Below, piece by piece: positions 26,732 to 35,522 of a DNA stretch of 64,000 nucleotides (the stretch's first letter is position 1; each line of letters starts with the position of its first letter). The notes under the pieces are model-generated. The model made no database searches. It saw only the letters and a list, made by a program, of their open reading frames with translations, and had not been told where the DNA came from. This DNA is from Acidihalobacter prosperus (GTDB taxonomy: Bacteria; Pseudomonadota; Gammaproteobacteria; DSM-5130; Acidihalobacteraceae). The translations under genes and the position numbers were made by a program. The stretch is from NCBI RefSeq assembly GCF_000754095.2, contig NZ_JQSG02000006.1, forward strand, positions 45,650 through 109,649, read 5' to 3'.

Positions 26732-27406
26732 ATGGGCAACCAGGAGACGGCCGTTCGAAAACGCGTTCGGGTCTGGGATCTACCGACGAGGCTCTGGCAC
26801 TGGAGCGTCCTGATCCTGTTCGGGGTCTGCTGGTGGACCGCGGACACCGACCACATGCGATGGCACCTGTTCGCCGGCTACGGCGTCCTCGGCCTCGTGT
26901 CCTTTCGGATCGTTTGGGGATTTTGCGGCGGCCAGACAGCCCGCTTCAGCAGCTTCGTCCGCGGACCAGCAGGCATTTGGCGCTACGTGCGCAAGCTCTT
27001 CAAGCGCGAGGGCGATGCGTCGCTCGGGCACAACCCGCTGGGCGCGCTCAGCATCATCGTCATGCTGAGCCTTTTGCTGCTGCAAACCATCCTCGGCCTA
27101 TTCGCGGTCAATGACGACGGCGGCGCCTCAGGCCCCCTGTCCCAGTGGGTCTCCTACGGGACCGGCCGGCGCTTCGCGCATTTGCACGCCTTCAATTTCA
27201 ATCTCCTGTTGCTCCTCATCGGCCTGCACCTCGCCGCGATCGTCTTCTACCGTCTGTTCCGCGGCGAGAATCTTGTGTCGGCCATGATTCACGGCTACAA
27301 GTCGCACCGCGCAGCCGGCGAAACACCGTACTTCGTGCCGCTGTGGCGCGCGGCATTGGTCGCCGCCTCGATTTTCGTCGGCGTCGTATTGCTGGTGAAG
27401 ATCTGA
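26732..27406 (+). CDS. Cytochrome b561-type membrane protein
   Basis: 224 residues. It starts with a typical cytoplasmic VRVWDLPTRLWHWSVLILF haem helix; histidines are also found in the second helix (WHLFAGYGVLGLVSFRIVWGF) and in HLHAFNFNLLLLLIGLHL, with four main membrane helices in all. HGYKSHR follows the last haem helix. It probably passes electrons from the membrane quinol pool to the cytochrome c' encoded just upstream (gap three bases). Confidence 0.87.
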   Translation: MGNQETAVRKRVRVWDLPTRLWHWSVLILFGVCWWTADTDHMRWHLFAGYGVLGLVSFRIVWGFCGGQTARFSSFVRGPAGIWRYVRKLFKREGDASLGHNPLGALSIIVMLSLLLLQTILGLFAVNDDGGASGPLSQWVSYGTGRRFAHLHAFNFNLLLLLIGLHLAAIVFYRLFRGENLVSAMIHGYKSHRAAGETPYFVPLWRAALVAASIFVGVVLLVKI

Positions 27407-28096
27407 TGACACCGGAGGCATAAGCACGCTAAGCCGCGCCTGCAGAGCTTACCGTCCATCGTCATCGGCACGGCGCGCAAGGACGCGACACGTGCTCGCC
27501 TCGTCCCGCCCCACCGTGTTCCCCTGCGCCTGAGCCGACGCCAGCCATCGGCGCATATTCGTCATCACAGACCAGCGGGCAGGACGCCAGGGGAACCGAT
27601 AAGCATGGAGGATCAGAACGCGGCTGCTGCCTGACAGGTCTATCGGCGGTAGACAGTGCGTTATAACAAAGCAAAGCGGGATAAATACCTCCGGCTTGCA
27701 GCACGGGACGCCGACATCAGCCACCACAGATCATTCTTCTCGAAACGGGCGTAGTATCGACTGAGATTCCGCAAGGCAGATCTCGCCCAATAACCGTCAT
27801 TCGTCGTCTTCAGGGAACTCTCCCTAGAATTGCCGCTTTGTATTGGAAAGCCAAACTCATTCTGCTTGCTTAGCAAGCGCACGAGGGAGGCGAAGGGCAA
27901 GACCCCATGCGTTTCTTTATGGCATCCAGGAACGGCAATTAATGAAGCGCGGGCATGTCGGTATTGCGAATTCTGATCATGGAGCCCTGCCCACCGCTTG
28001 AACATCCGATCGTCTTGCGCATAATGGATGGTGTATTGGCGCTTTACCACCATCCCACATAAAATACGATACATCCATTTTTTGAGGATTGCCGCC
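27407..28096. other. Region without a recognisable gene, AT-richer toward the right
   Basis: About 690 bp. A leftward frame of 198 codons (27661-28257) covers much of it, but its upstream third is an antisense shadow of the better-supported 28097-28384 gene. Its remaining part (ending near WWLMSASRAASRRYLSR) is not recognised and lacks an obvious ribosome site. The drop in GC near 27.65-28.4 kb suggests acquired DNA, consistent with the conjugation-gene remnant next door. Confidence 0.4.
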
Positions 28097-28384
28097 ATGT
28101 CAGGAGATAATTCAACCTTTTTCGCGGTGCTCGCTGGCGCCCGCGCCGCCGAATTGGATGATGCACTGGATGCCGTAGACGAGTGGCGCCAGTACGCCGC
28201 CAATCTTGAGCAGCAGCTGAAAGCCACTAAAGAGAGGCTAAACACTGCAAATGCCAAGGGTCACATCAAAGACGAGGTGATCGAAGAACTGAGTGGTGGT
28301 AGAGATATTACGGAGCTGATGGGCGGGAAAGACCGCTACAACGCCCGTATTGCCGCCAAAAAGGCCGAATTGAGCCAGCGATAA
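28097..28384 (+). CDS. Small coiled-coil hypothetical protein
   Basis: 95 residues from an ATG preceded by GAGG at good spacing. No family recognised. The central part (AAELDDALDAVDEWRQYAAN, LEQQLKATKERLNTANAKG) has heptad-like spacing of Ala and Leu and is probably a coiled coil; the C-terminus is basic. There is no membrane segment. It converges on the truncated DotA/TraY gene and shares its lower GC, so it is probably part of the same mobile-element remnant. Confidence 0.55.
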   Translation: MSGDNSTFFAVLAGARAAELDDALDAVDEWRQYAANLEQQLKATKERLNTANAKGHIKDEVIEELSGGRDITELMGGKDRYNARIAAKKAELSQR

Positions 28385-28416
28385 ACATTCGTGGAGTGAG
28401 GCGGCAACCGTTCGCC

Positions 28417-29253
28417 TCACTTCCCTCCATCGGTTGACTCACCAGAATCCTTTGGCCCATTTACATCCGCACCGCCATTATCCGCATCGGATGACGGCCT
28501 CGGCATCCGGTCGTCGGGATTCCGCTTCCTTGCCGCCACCATGGCATCCGCACCGGTCTTGATGTCGCCACCGCCGCCCTTGACCGCGCCCTCGACCATC
28601 CCCTCGCTCTTGACCGAGCCGAGTGCCGTCGTATCGAAACCGATCCACTTCATGACGTTGTCCGCCGTCTCATAGATCAGTTCGTGCGACTTGTGCGCGA
28701 GCGCGATCGCCAGGGCGATCATGATCAGATTCGTGAACAGGAAGCCGGTGATACTCACCATGCTGGTGCTATCGACTATCGATAGATTCGCATACTTGTA
28801 GCCGACCAAGGCGAAATGGCAGATCACGTGCATCAGCATCAATGAAATGAGCAGCCCGACCGTCAACAAGATCGGGCGGAAAATCACGTTGACGAACATC
28901 TGCCAACCCTGCAACGCATAGCGCCCGGCGAATCCCTCCCCTTCCGGTACCGCGTGCGATACCGCCCACAGTGGCGCCGCGATCGTGCTTTCGACGATCA
29001 GCAGCAACCACCCCAGGACACCGAAACTCCAGAAAATGAAGGGTACGGCCGGCAAGTAATAGGCCAGGAATCCGCCCTGCGCCATCAACATGCCGGCGAT
29101 GATGTAGATCGGCGCCATCAGCGCATGCAACACACCAGAAGCGGCACCGCCCGAGCCCGCGTCGGCGCGCACGGGCGAGGCAAGGCGCAACCGGGCATCA
29201 AGATCAAAGGCGAAGTCGCTGCGCGTCTGTGATGCGCAGCACTTGTCCCTTAT
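28417..29253 (-). pseudogene. DotA/TraY family type IVB secretion protein, C-terminal remnant
   Basis: The open frame runs from a TAA at 29254-29256 to the stop at 28417, with no ATG at its head (a TTG at 29190 is the first possible start). The sequence is the C-terminal part of DotA/TraY: GVLHALMAPIYIIAGMLM, then FIFWSFGVLGWLLLIVES, TIAAPLWAVSHAVPEGEG, followed by several membrane helices and a polar Asp/Gly/Lys-rich tail. Full-length members have several hundred more residues with a signal peptide and periplasmic domain. No other conjugation gene is recognisable nearby, so this is a leftover of an integrative or conjugative element. Confidence 0.72.
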
Positions 29254-29464
29254 TTATCCCCTTATCACCTTGCCTCTAATTCAGCCTTTGCCCATCAGTG
29301 GATTGGCGCCCGACATCACACATCAGATGCCAGGCCCAGCCAGCCCTCCGACATCCTCCATCCCTCACCATGAGAACGCATGAGGCTAGTGACGCGCCTT
29401 CCAGTATCCCCGGCCGGGACATGCCGGTAAACTTCGCGCACCTTCTCCGCGGCGCCCCGATGCC

Positions 29465-31081
29465 ATGCTGCGACTGACTGAAATCAGACTCTCCCTAGAC
29501 CACGCCGAAGCAGCGCTCCAGCAGGCCATCGCCACTCGGCTCGGGATCGCCGCGGATGCGGTGGTGGACTTCACGATCTTCCGTCGTGGTATCGATGCCC
29601 GTAAGCATGCGCGCATTCTTTTCGTCTACACCGTGGATGTTGTGCTGCACGACGAGGCAGCCGTGCTCGCGCGTGTTGCGGACGATCCGCATGTCGGGCT
29701 GGCGCCGGATACGACCTATCGCTTCGTCACCCACGCCACCGCCGATCTGCCGACTCGCCCGGTCGTGATCGGTATGGGGCCGTGCGGGTTGTTCGCCGGG
29801 TTGATCCTGGCGCAGATGGGTTTTTGTCCGATCATCCTGGAACGCGGCAAGCCCGTGCGCGAGCGCACGCGAGACACCTTCGGACTTTGGCGGCAAGGTG
29901 TACTTGATCCGGAATCCAACGTGCAGTTCGGCGAAGGCGGCGCCGGTACGTTCTCCGACGGCAAACTGCACAGCCAGATCAAGGACCCGAAGCATTACGG
30001 ACGCAAGGTGCTGACGGAATTCGTCAAGGCCGGCGCGCCGCCGGAAATCCTTTATGTAAGCAAACCGCATATCGGCACCTTCCGGCTGGTCAGCATGATC
30101 GAGAAGATGCGCGCCACCATCGAGTCGCTGGGCGGCGAGATCCGCTTTGGGCACAAGGTCGACGATCTGCTCATCGAGAATGGACAATTGCGCGGCGTAC
30201 ACCTGGCGAATGGTGACCACCTGCGCAGTGATCATGTCGTTCTCGCGGTAGGCCACAGCGCGCGCGACACCTTCCAGATGCTGCACACACGTGGCGTACA
30301 CCTGGAGGCGAAGCCGTTTTCCGTCGGCTTCCGCATCGAACATCCACAATCGTTGATCGATGCGTGTCGGCTCGGCCCAAATGCCGGCCATCCGGCGCTG
30401 GGCGCAGCCGATTACAAATTGGCTTACCACGCCAGCAACGGACGTTCGGTGTATAGCTTCTGCATGTGTCCGGGCGGCACGGTGGTCGCGGCGACCTCAG
30501 AACCGGAACGCGTCGTCACCAACGGCATGAGTCAGTATTCCCGCAACGAGCGCAATGCCAACAGCGGCATCGTGGTGGGCATCAGCCCGGCGGATTACCC
30601 TGGAGACGCGCTGGCCGGCATCGCATTTCAGCGTCAGTGGGAGAGCCGTGCGTATGAGCTCGGCGGGCGCAACTACCATGCACCGGCCCAATTGGTCGGC
30701 GATTTTCTGGCCGGCGTCGCATCGACCGGGCTGGGTACCGTCATCCCCTCTTACACGCCGGGGGTGCGGCCGTGCGACCTATCCAGCGCCCTACCTGACT
30801 ACGCCATCGAGGCGATACGCGAGGCGATCCCTGCGTTCGCCCGGCAGATCCATGGCTTCGCGCAGCACGACGCGGTGCTAACCGGTGTGGAGACGCGCAC
30901 CTCATCGCCCATCCGCATCCGCCGCGGCGCTGACTATCAAAGCATCAACACAGCAGGACTCTACCCAGCCGGCGAAGGCGCAGGTTATGCCGGCGGCATT
31001 CTCTCCGCCGCGATCGACGGCATCGAAGTGGCCGAAGCCATCGCGCTCAATATTGCACAGTCCACACGGACAGCACGGTAA
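29465..31081 (+). CDS. FAD-dependent oxidoreductase of the COG2509 family
   Basis: 538 residues. An N-terminal ~95-residue ferredoxin-like domain precedes a Rossmann FAD-binding motif (VVIGMGPCGLFAGLILAQMG, residues ~98-117). Family hallmarks follow: LDPESNVQFGEGGAGTFSDG, LHSQIKDPKHYGRKVL, FSVGFRIEHPQSLID, YSFCMCPGGTVVAATSEP and LYPAGEGAGYAGGILSAAID. These proteins are widespread in bacteria; their physiological substrate is not established. The gene stands alone between the conjugation remnant and the RND operon. The start ATG is well matched to the family. Confidence 0.85.
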   Translation: MLRLTEIRLSLDHAEAALQQAIATRLGIAADAVVDFTIFRRGIDARKHARILFVYTVDVVLHDEAAVLARVADDPHVGLAPDTTYRFVTHATADLPTRPVVIGMGPCGLFAGLILAQMGFCPIILERGKPVRERTRDTFGLWRQGVLDPESNVQFGEGGAGTFSDGKLHSQIKDPKHYGRKVLTEFVKAGAPPEILYVSKPHIGTFRLVSMIEKMRATIESLGGEIRFGHKVDDLLIENGQLRGVHLANGDHLRSDHVVLAVGHSARDTFQMLHTRGVHLEAKPFSVGFRIEHPQSLIDACRLGPNAGHPALGAADYKLAYHASNGRSVYSFCMCPGGTVVAATSEPERVVTNGMSQYSRNERNANSGIVVGISPADYPGDALAGIAFQRQWESRAYELGGRNYHAPAQLVGDFLAGVASTGLGTVIPSYTPGVRPCDLSSALPDYAIEAIREAIPAFARQIHGFAQHDAVLTGVETRTSSPIRIRRGADYQSINTAGLYPAGEGAGYAGGILSAAIDGIEVAEAIALNIAQSTRTAR

Positions 31082-31201
31082 TCGCTGTGTGATACGCGAC
31101 AGCGTGGCCACATGAAACCATCGAGCCCTTGGGCGGGTACAACGGGGATGCGGCGCTATTCCGGGTCGTGCCACGGTTGACACCCACTGCCCCACACACC
31201 C

Positions 31202-31231
31202 AAAAAAATGGCCGCCCGGAGGCGGCCATTT
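31202..31231 (-). terminator. Rho-independent terminator of the RND operon
   Basis: On the minus strand the hairpin AATGGCCGCC-TCCG-GGCGGCCATT is followed by a run of seven T residues, directly after the transporter stop codon at 31240. The strong stem and T-tract make a convincing terminator. On the plus strand it may also help end the FAD oxidoreductase transcript. Confidence 0.9.
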
Positions 31232-31239
31232 CAGTCGTT

Positions 31240-34200
31240 TCAGGTCTGGGCCGAAGGTTCCGCTTCGCTTCCGGCCTCTTGGCGGGCGCGATATTCGCCG
31301 GTGAGATCCTTGGCCATCAGCATGTACATGGCCGGCACCACGAACAGCGAGAACAGCGAGCCGATCGACAGGCCGGCGGCGATCACCAGGCCCATGTCGA
31401 AACGACTGACAGCGCCGGGGCCGGTGGCCAGCAGCAGCGGCACCACGCCGAACACCATGGCGCCGGTGGTCATCAGGATCGGACGCAGGCGGATGCTGGA
31501 GGCCTTTTCCACCGCAGCCCGCTTGTCGAGTCCCTCGTTGCGCTGGATCTCGTTGGCGAACTGCACGATCAGGATGCCCTGCTTGGCGATCAGGCCGATC
31601 AGGGTGATGAGGCCGACCTCGGTGTAGATATTGATCGTGGCCAGTCCCAGGCTCATGAAGATGAGCGCGCCGCTGATCGACATCGGCACCGTAATGAGCA
31701 CGATCCAGGGGTCGCGGAAGCTTTCGAACTGCGCGGCCAGCAGCAGGTAGATCAGCAGCACCGCGAGCACGAAGGTCACCATCAGACCGCCCTTCTCCTG
31801 CATGAACTGACGCGATTCGCTGGCGTAGTTGACGCTGAACCCGGCCGGGAAGATCTGCTTGGCGGTGGCGCGCAGGAATCCCAGCGCTTCGCCCTGGGTC
31901 ACGCCCGGCATCGGGATGGCCTGGATGGTGGCCGAATTCTGCTGCTGGAACTGCGGCAGGTATTCGGGCTGCACGCTGCGCTGGATGGATACCACCGTGG
32001 ACGCCGGCACGAGCTTGCCCGATGCGGTCTGCAGGTAGTACTGCTTGAGCAGATCGGGATTGGCGCGGAACTTGTCCGGCACCTGTGGGATCACCTCGTA
32101 GCTGCGCCCCTGCATGTCGAAGCGGTTGATCAGATTGCCGCCGAGCAGCGGCTGCAGGTCTTCGGTGATCGCCTGCATGGTCAGGCCCAGGCTGGCGGCG
32201 ATGTTGCGATGGATCTTGAGCACGATCTCGGGGTTGTCGATCTTGAGGTCCTTGGTCACGTACATGAACAGGCCGCTCTTGTAGGCGCGCCCGATCAGTT
32301 CGTTCGCCACGGTATTGATCTTGTGATAGCCGGAGCTGGACTGGATCACGAACTGCACCGGCAGCCCCCCCGCCGAACCCGGCAGTGCCGGCTTCTGGAA
32401 GGCCGCGACCTGCAACCCCGGAATGCCGCCGAGCATCTGCTGCACCTTGGGCTCGACCTGCATCGCGGTCTCGCTGCGCTGGCTCCAGGGCTTGAGCAGC
32501 ATGCCCGCGAACAGGCCGTTGGTGCCGCCGCCGCCCGGCACGAAGCCGGTCACCATGAAGCTCTTGGAAAATACCGGCAACGAAGCGAAGTCGTGCAGGA
32601 TCATCATGCCGTAGCGGCGCAGGTAGCTCGCCGTCGCGGTCGGCTGGGCCGTGCCCATGGCGAAGATCACGCCCTGGTCCTCCTTGGGCGCCAGCTCCTT
32701 TGGCGTGGTCGTGAACAGGAAATAGATGCTGCCGAGGATCGCGGCGGCGAACACCAACGTCACCGGCACGTACTTCAGGCTGCCGTGCAGCAGGCGGTCG
32801 TAGACCGCGCGGAAGGCATTGAAGCGTGCGTCGATGAAGTGCACCAGGCCGTGTTCCTTGCTGTGCCTGAGCACCTTGCCGCTAAGCATGGGCGAGAGCG
32901 TCAGCGCCACGATCATGGACACGAGCACGGTCGCCACCAGGGTAAAGGCGAACTCGGAGAACAGGCTGCCGGTGAAGCCGCCCATGAACCCGATCGGCGC
33001 GAACACCGCGATCAGGGTGGTGGACATGACCACGATGGGGCCGCCCAGCTCGCGGCCGGTCATCAGCGCCGCCTCGAAGGGCGTCCTGCCCTCCTCGATA
33101 TGCCGGTGCACGTTCTCGACCACGATGATGGCGTCGTCGACCACCAGTCCGATGGCAAGCACGATGGCGAGCAGGGTGAGCAAATTAACCGAGAAGCCCA
33201 TCAGCCACATCACGAACCCACCGCCGATGATCGCCAGCGGGATGGCCACCACCGGGATCATCACCGCGCGCACCGAGCCCAGCGACAGGAAGATGACCAA
33301 CACCACCACGCCCAGCGTGATAGCCACGGTCATCAGCACCTCGTGGATGGACTTGGAGATATAGGTACTGGCGTCGTAGGGAATTGCGGTGTGCATGCCC
33401 GGCGGCAGCTGGGCGTTGATCTGCTTGAGCGCCTGCTTGACACCGCGGGCGACGTCGAGCGAGTTGGCCGACGGCGAAGGCTGGATGCCGATGAAGGCCG
33501 CGGTCTTGCCGTCGAAGAAGGCCTCGGAATCGTAGTTCTCCGCGCCGAGCTGGACCTTGGCGACGTCCTTGAGGCGCACCAGCGTGTTGCCGGTTTGCTT
33601 GATGACCAGGTTACGGAACTCGGCCGCATTGTGCAGGCTCGTGGTCGCGCTGATCATGGTGGCGACGTTCTTGCCGTGGGTGCGGCCCACCGCCGAGATG
33701 TAGTCGTTGGCCGCCAGTGCCTTGGTCACGTCGGCGGCGGTCACGCCGAGCGCGGCCATTTCGTCGGGGTTGAGCCACACGCGCATGGCATAGGTGTTGC
33801 CGTTGCCGTGGCCAGCCGGCAGGATCTGCGCCTGACTCACGCCGGCCACCGAGGCGAGCTTGGGCTGGACCACGCGCAGCAGGTAGTCGGTGATCTGCTG
33901 CTGGCTATACTTGTCGCCGTAGAAGGCGATGTACATCAGCGCAGTGGGATCGCCCACGGTGACGTTGACGATCGGCAACTGCGCGCCCGTGGGCAGCTGG
34001 TTGACCACCTGCTGCACCTTCGACTGGATGTTGGCCACCGCCGCATCGGGGCTGTAGTTGAGCTTCATGTACGCCGTGATGGTCGACGCGCCCTCGGAGC
34101 TGATCGAGGTCATGTAGTCGATGCCCGGGGCGCTGGCGATCACGCGTTCCAGCCGCGTGGTGATGAAGCCTTGCACGGTGCTCGGGCTGGCGCCCGGGTA

Positions 34201-34350
34201 GGTCGTGGTGATGGTCACCATCGAGTTGGTGAGCTTCGGATATTCGCGGATGGTCATCTGCGTGAAGGCCTGCAGGCCGAGCAGCAGGATGACCAGGCTG
34301 AGCGCCGTCGCAAGGACCGGCCTGCGGACGAAGATGTCGGTGAATTTCAT
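31240..34350 (-). CDS. RND multidrug efflux transporter (HAE-1/AcrB type)
   Basis: 1036 residues, full length for AcrB-type inner-membrane pumps. It begins MKFTDIFVRRPVLATALSL; the proton-relay helix has GLVVDDAIIVVENV with the two essential Asp residues. Porter-domain and C-terminal helices are intact (EVGLITLIGLIAKQGILIV, TTGAMVFGVVPLLLATGPGA). It exports hydrophobic compounds using the proton gradient, with the membrane fusion and outer membrane proteins encoded upstream in the same operon. Last gene, followed by a terminator. Drug specificity cannot be told. Confidence 0.94.
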   Translation of the reverse strand: MKFTDIFVRRPVLATALSLVILLLGLQAFTQMTIREYPKLTNSMVTITTTYPGASPSTVQGFITTRLERVIASAPGIDYMTSISSEGASTITAYMKLNYSPDAAVANIQSKVQQVVNQLPTGAQLPIVNVTVGDPTALMYIAFYGDKYSQQQITDYLLRVVQPKLASVAGVSQAQILPAGHGNGNTYAMRVWLNPDEMAALGVTAADVTKALAANDYISAVGRTHGKNVATMISATTSLHNAAEFRNLVIKQTGNTLVRLKDVAKVQLGAENYDSEAFFDGKTAAFIGIQPSPSANSLDVARGVKQALKQINAQLPPGMHTAIPYDASTYISKSIHEVLMTVAITLGVVVLVIFLSLGSVRAVMIPVVAIPLAIIGGGFVMWLMGFSVNLLTLLAIVLAIGLVVDDAIIVVENVHRHIEEGRTPFEAALMTGRELGGPIVVMSTTLIAVFAPIGFMGGFTGSLFSEFAFTLVATVLVSMIVALTLSPMLSGKVLRHSKEHGLVHFIDARFNAFRAVYDRLLHGSLKYVPVTLVFAAAILGSIYFLFTTTPKELAPKEDQGVIFAMGTAQPTATASYLRRYGMMILHDFASLPVFSKSFMVTGFVPGGGGTNGLFAGMLLKPWSQRSETAMQVEPKVQQMLGGIPGLQVAAFQKPALPGSAGGLPVQFVIQSSSGYHKINTVANELIGRAYKSGLFMYVTKDLKIDNPEIVLKIHRNIAASLGLTMQAITEDLQPLLGGNLINRFDMQGRSYEVIPQVPDKFRANPDLLKQYYLQTASGKLVPASTVVSIQRSVQPEYLPQFQQQNSATIQAIPMPGVTQGEALGFLRATAKQIFPAGFSVNYASESRQFMQEKGGLMVTFVLAVLLIYLLLAAQFESFRDPWIVLITVPMSISGALIFMSLGLATINIYTEVGLITLIGLIAKQGILIVQFANEIQRNEGLDKRAAVEKASSIRLRPILMTTGAMVFGVVPLLLATGPGAVSRFDMGLVIAAGLSIGSLFSLFVVPAMYMLMAKDLTGEYRARQEAGSEAEPSAQT

Positions 34351-34363
34351 GTCGACGTCGGCC

Positions 34364-35455
34364 TCAGGGTTTTACCGAATTATTGATTGCCACCGCGGCA
34401 CCGTTGTGCAGCTTGACCTGCCCGGCGGTGACCACGACATCGCCCGGCTTGATGCCCGACTTGATCTGCACGAGCTCCCCGCGCTCCAGGCCGGGCTCGA
34501 CCTTGCGCTGCACCGCGACCTTCACGGTCTTGCCCTGCTCCTGCTTGGATTCGACCACGTACACGTAGTCGCCGTAGGTGTTGTAGGCGAGCGCGGTATT
34601 CGGCACCACCACCACCGGCATCGGCACCTTGCCGACCACGTTGACACGGGCGAACATGCCCGGACGCAGCTTCTGGTCGGGGTTCTGGATCACCGCCTGT
34701 ACGTCGAGCTGACGCGTGGCGGCATCCACGGCGGAGCCGAGGGCGTGCACCTTGCCCTTGAAGACCTTGCCCGGGTAGGCGTTGACCGTGACCTCGACCG
34801 GCGTGCCGGCCTCGACGCTCGCGATCTCGCTCTGCGGCACGGTGAAATTCACGTACAGCGGGTTCCAGGACTGCAGGTCGACCAGCGGCGTGTTCACCGA
34901 CACGTATTCGCCGAGGCTGACCTTGCGCACGCCGAGATGGCCGCCGAACGGCGCCCGGATGTTGAGCTTGGTCAGAGTGGCGCGGTCGCTGGCGACGGCG
35001 GCGCGGGCGCTGGCGAGCGTGGCCTTGTCGGTGTCGAGCTGAGCCTGGCTGGCGGCATGGTGGGCGATCAGCTTGCGCGTGCGCTCAAGGTTCACCTGGG
35101 CCAGATGCATCTGCGCGAGATCGTGGTCGAGCTGCGCGCGCTGCGTGCTGTCGTCGATCTGCAGCAGGCGCTGCCCGGCCTTGACGTATTCGCCCGAGTG
35201 GAAATCGATATGGGTCACGTCGCCGGCGATCTGCGCCATCAGATTGGTGCCCTGCACCGCGCTCAGCGTGCCCACGGCAAAGGTCTTGGCGTGCCAGGTC
35301 TCGCTTTTGGCCGTGGCCGTGCTGACCGTGGCCGGCGGGCGATGCATGTGCGCCATCATTTCGGCCATCTTGTGACCGACGAAGGCCTTCCAGCCGAAGA
35401 TGCCGCCGAACAGGACGGCAAGGACGACGATGACGATGGCCAGGCGCTTTTTCAT
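34364..35455 (-). CDS. RND efflux membrane fusion protein
   Basis: 363 residues. An N-terminal membrane anchor (LAIVIVVLAVLFGGIFGW) precedes a barrel-sandwich/lipoyl domain split around an alpha-hairpin (QLDHDLAQMHLAQVNLERTR, LNIRAPFGGHLGVRKVSLGE), a beta-barrel and a membrane-proximal domain (VVVVPNTALAYNTYGDYVYV). It bridges the inner-membrane pump and the outer-membrane channel. It lies 13 bp upstream of the pump gene. The His/Met-rich stretch near residues 28-42 (GHKMAEMMAHMHRPP) is unusual. Confidence 0.92.
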   Translation of the reverse strand: MKKRLAIVIVVLAVLFGGIFGWKAFVGHKMAEMMAHMHRPPATVSTATAKSETWHAKTFAVGTLSAVQGTNLMAQIAGDVTHIDFHSGEYVKAGQRLLQIDDSTQRAQLDHDLAQMHLAQVNLERTRKLIAHHAASQAQLDTDKATLASARAAVASDRATLTKLNIRAPFGGHLGVRKVSLGEYVSVNTPLVDLQSWNPLYVNFTVPQSEIASVEAGTPVEVTVNAYPGKVFKGKVHALGSAVDAATRQLDVQAVIQNPDQKLRPGMFARVNVVGKVPMPVVVVPNTALAYNTYGDYVYVVESKQEQGKTVKVAVQRKVEPGLERGELVQIKSGIKPGDVVVTAGQVKLHNGAAVAINNSVKP

Positions 35456-35522
35456 AACTGATCCCCCTCGCTCTCAGAGGTATTGATGTTCACGGGAAAA
35501 CGGAAATGGACGGAAAACGGCT

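Noticed and set aside
27661-28257. Leftward 198-codon frame
   Set aside because: Its first part is antisense to the better supported 28097-28384 gene, and the rest shows no recognisable family or ribosome site.
31129-34386. 1085-codon rightward frame opposite the RND pump gene
   Set aside because: It is the antisense shadow of the pump gene; the His/Gln/Asp-rich composition is what high-GC shadow frames give.
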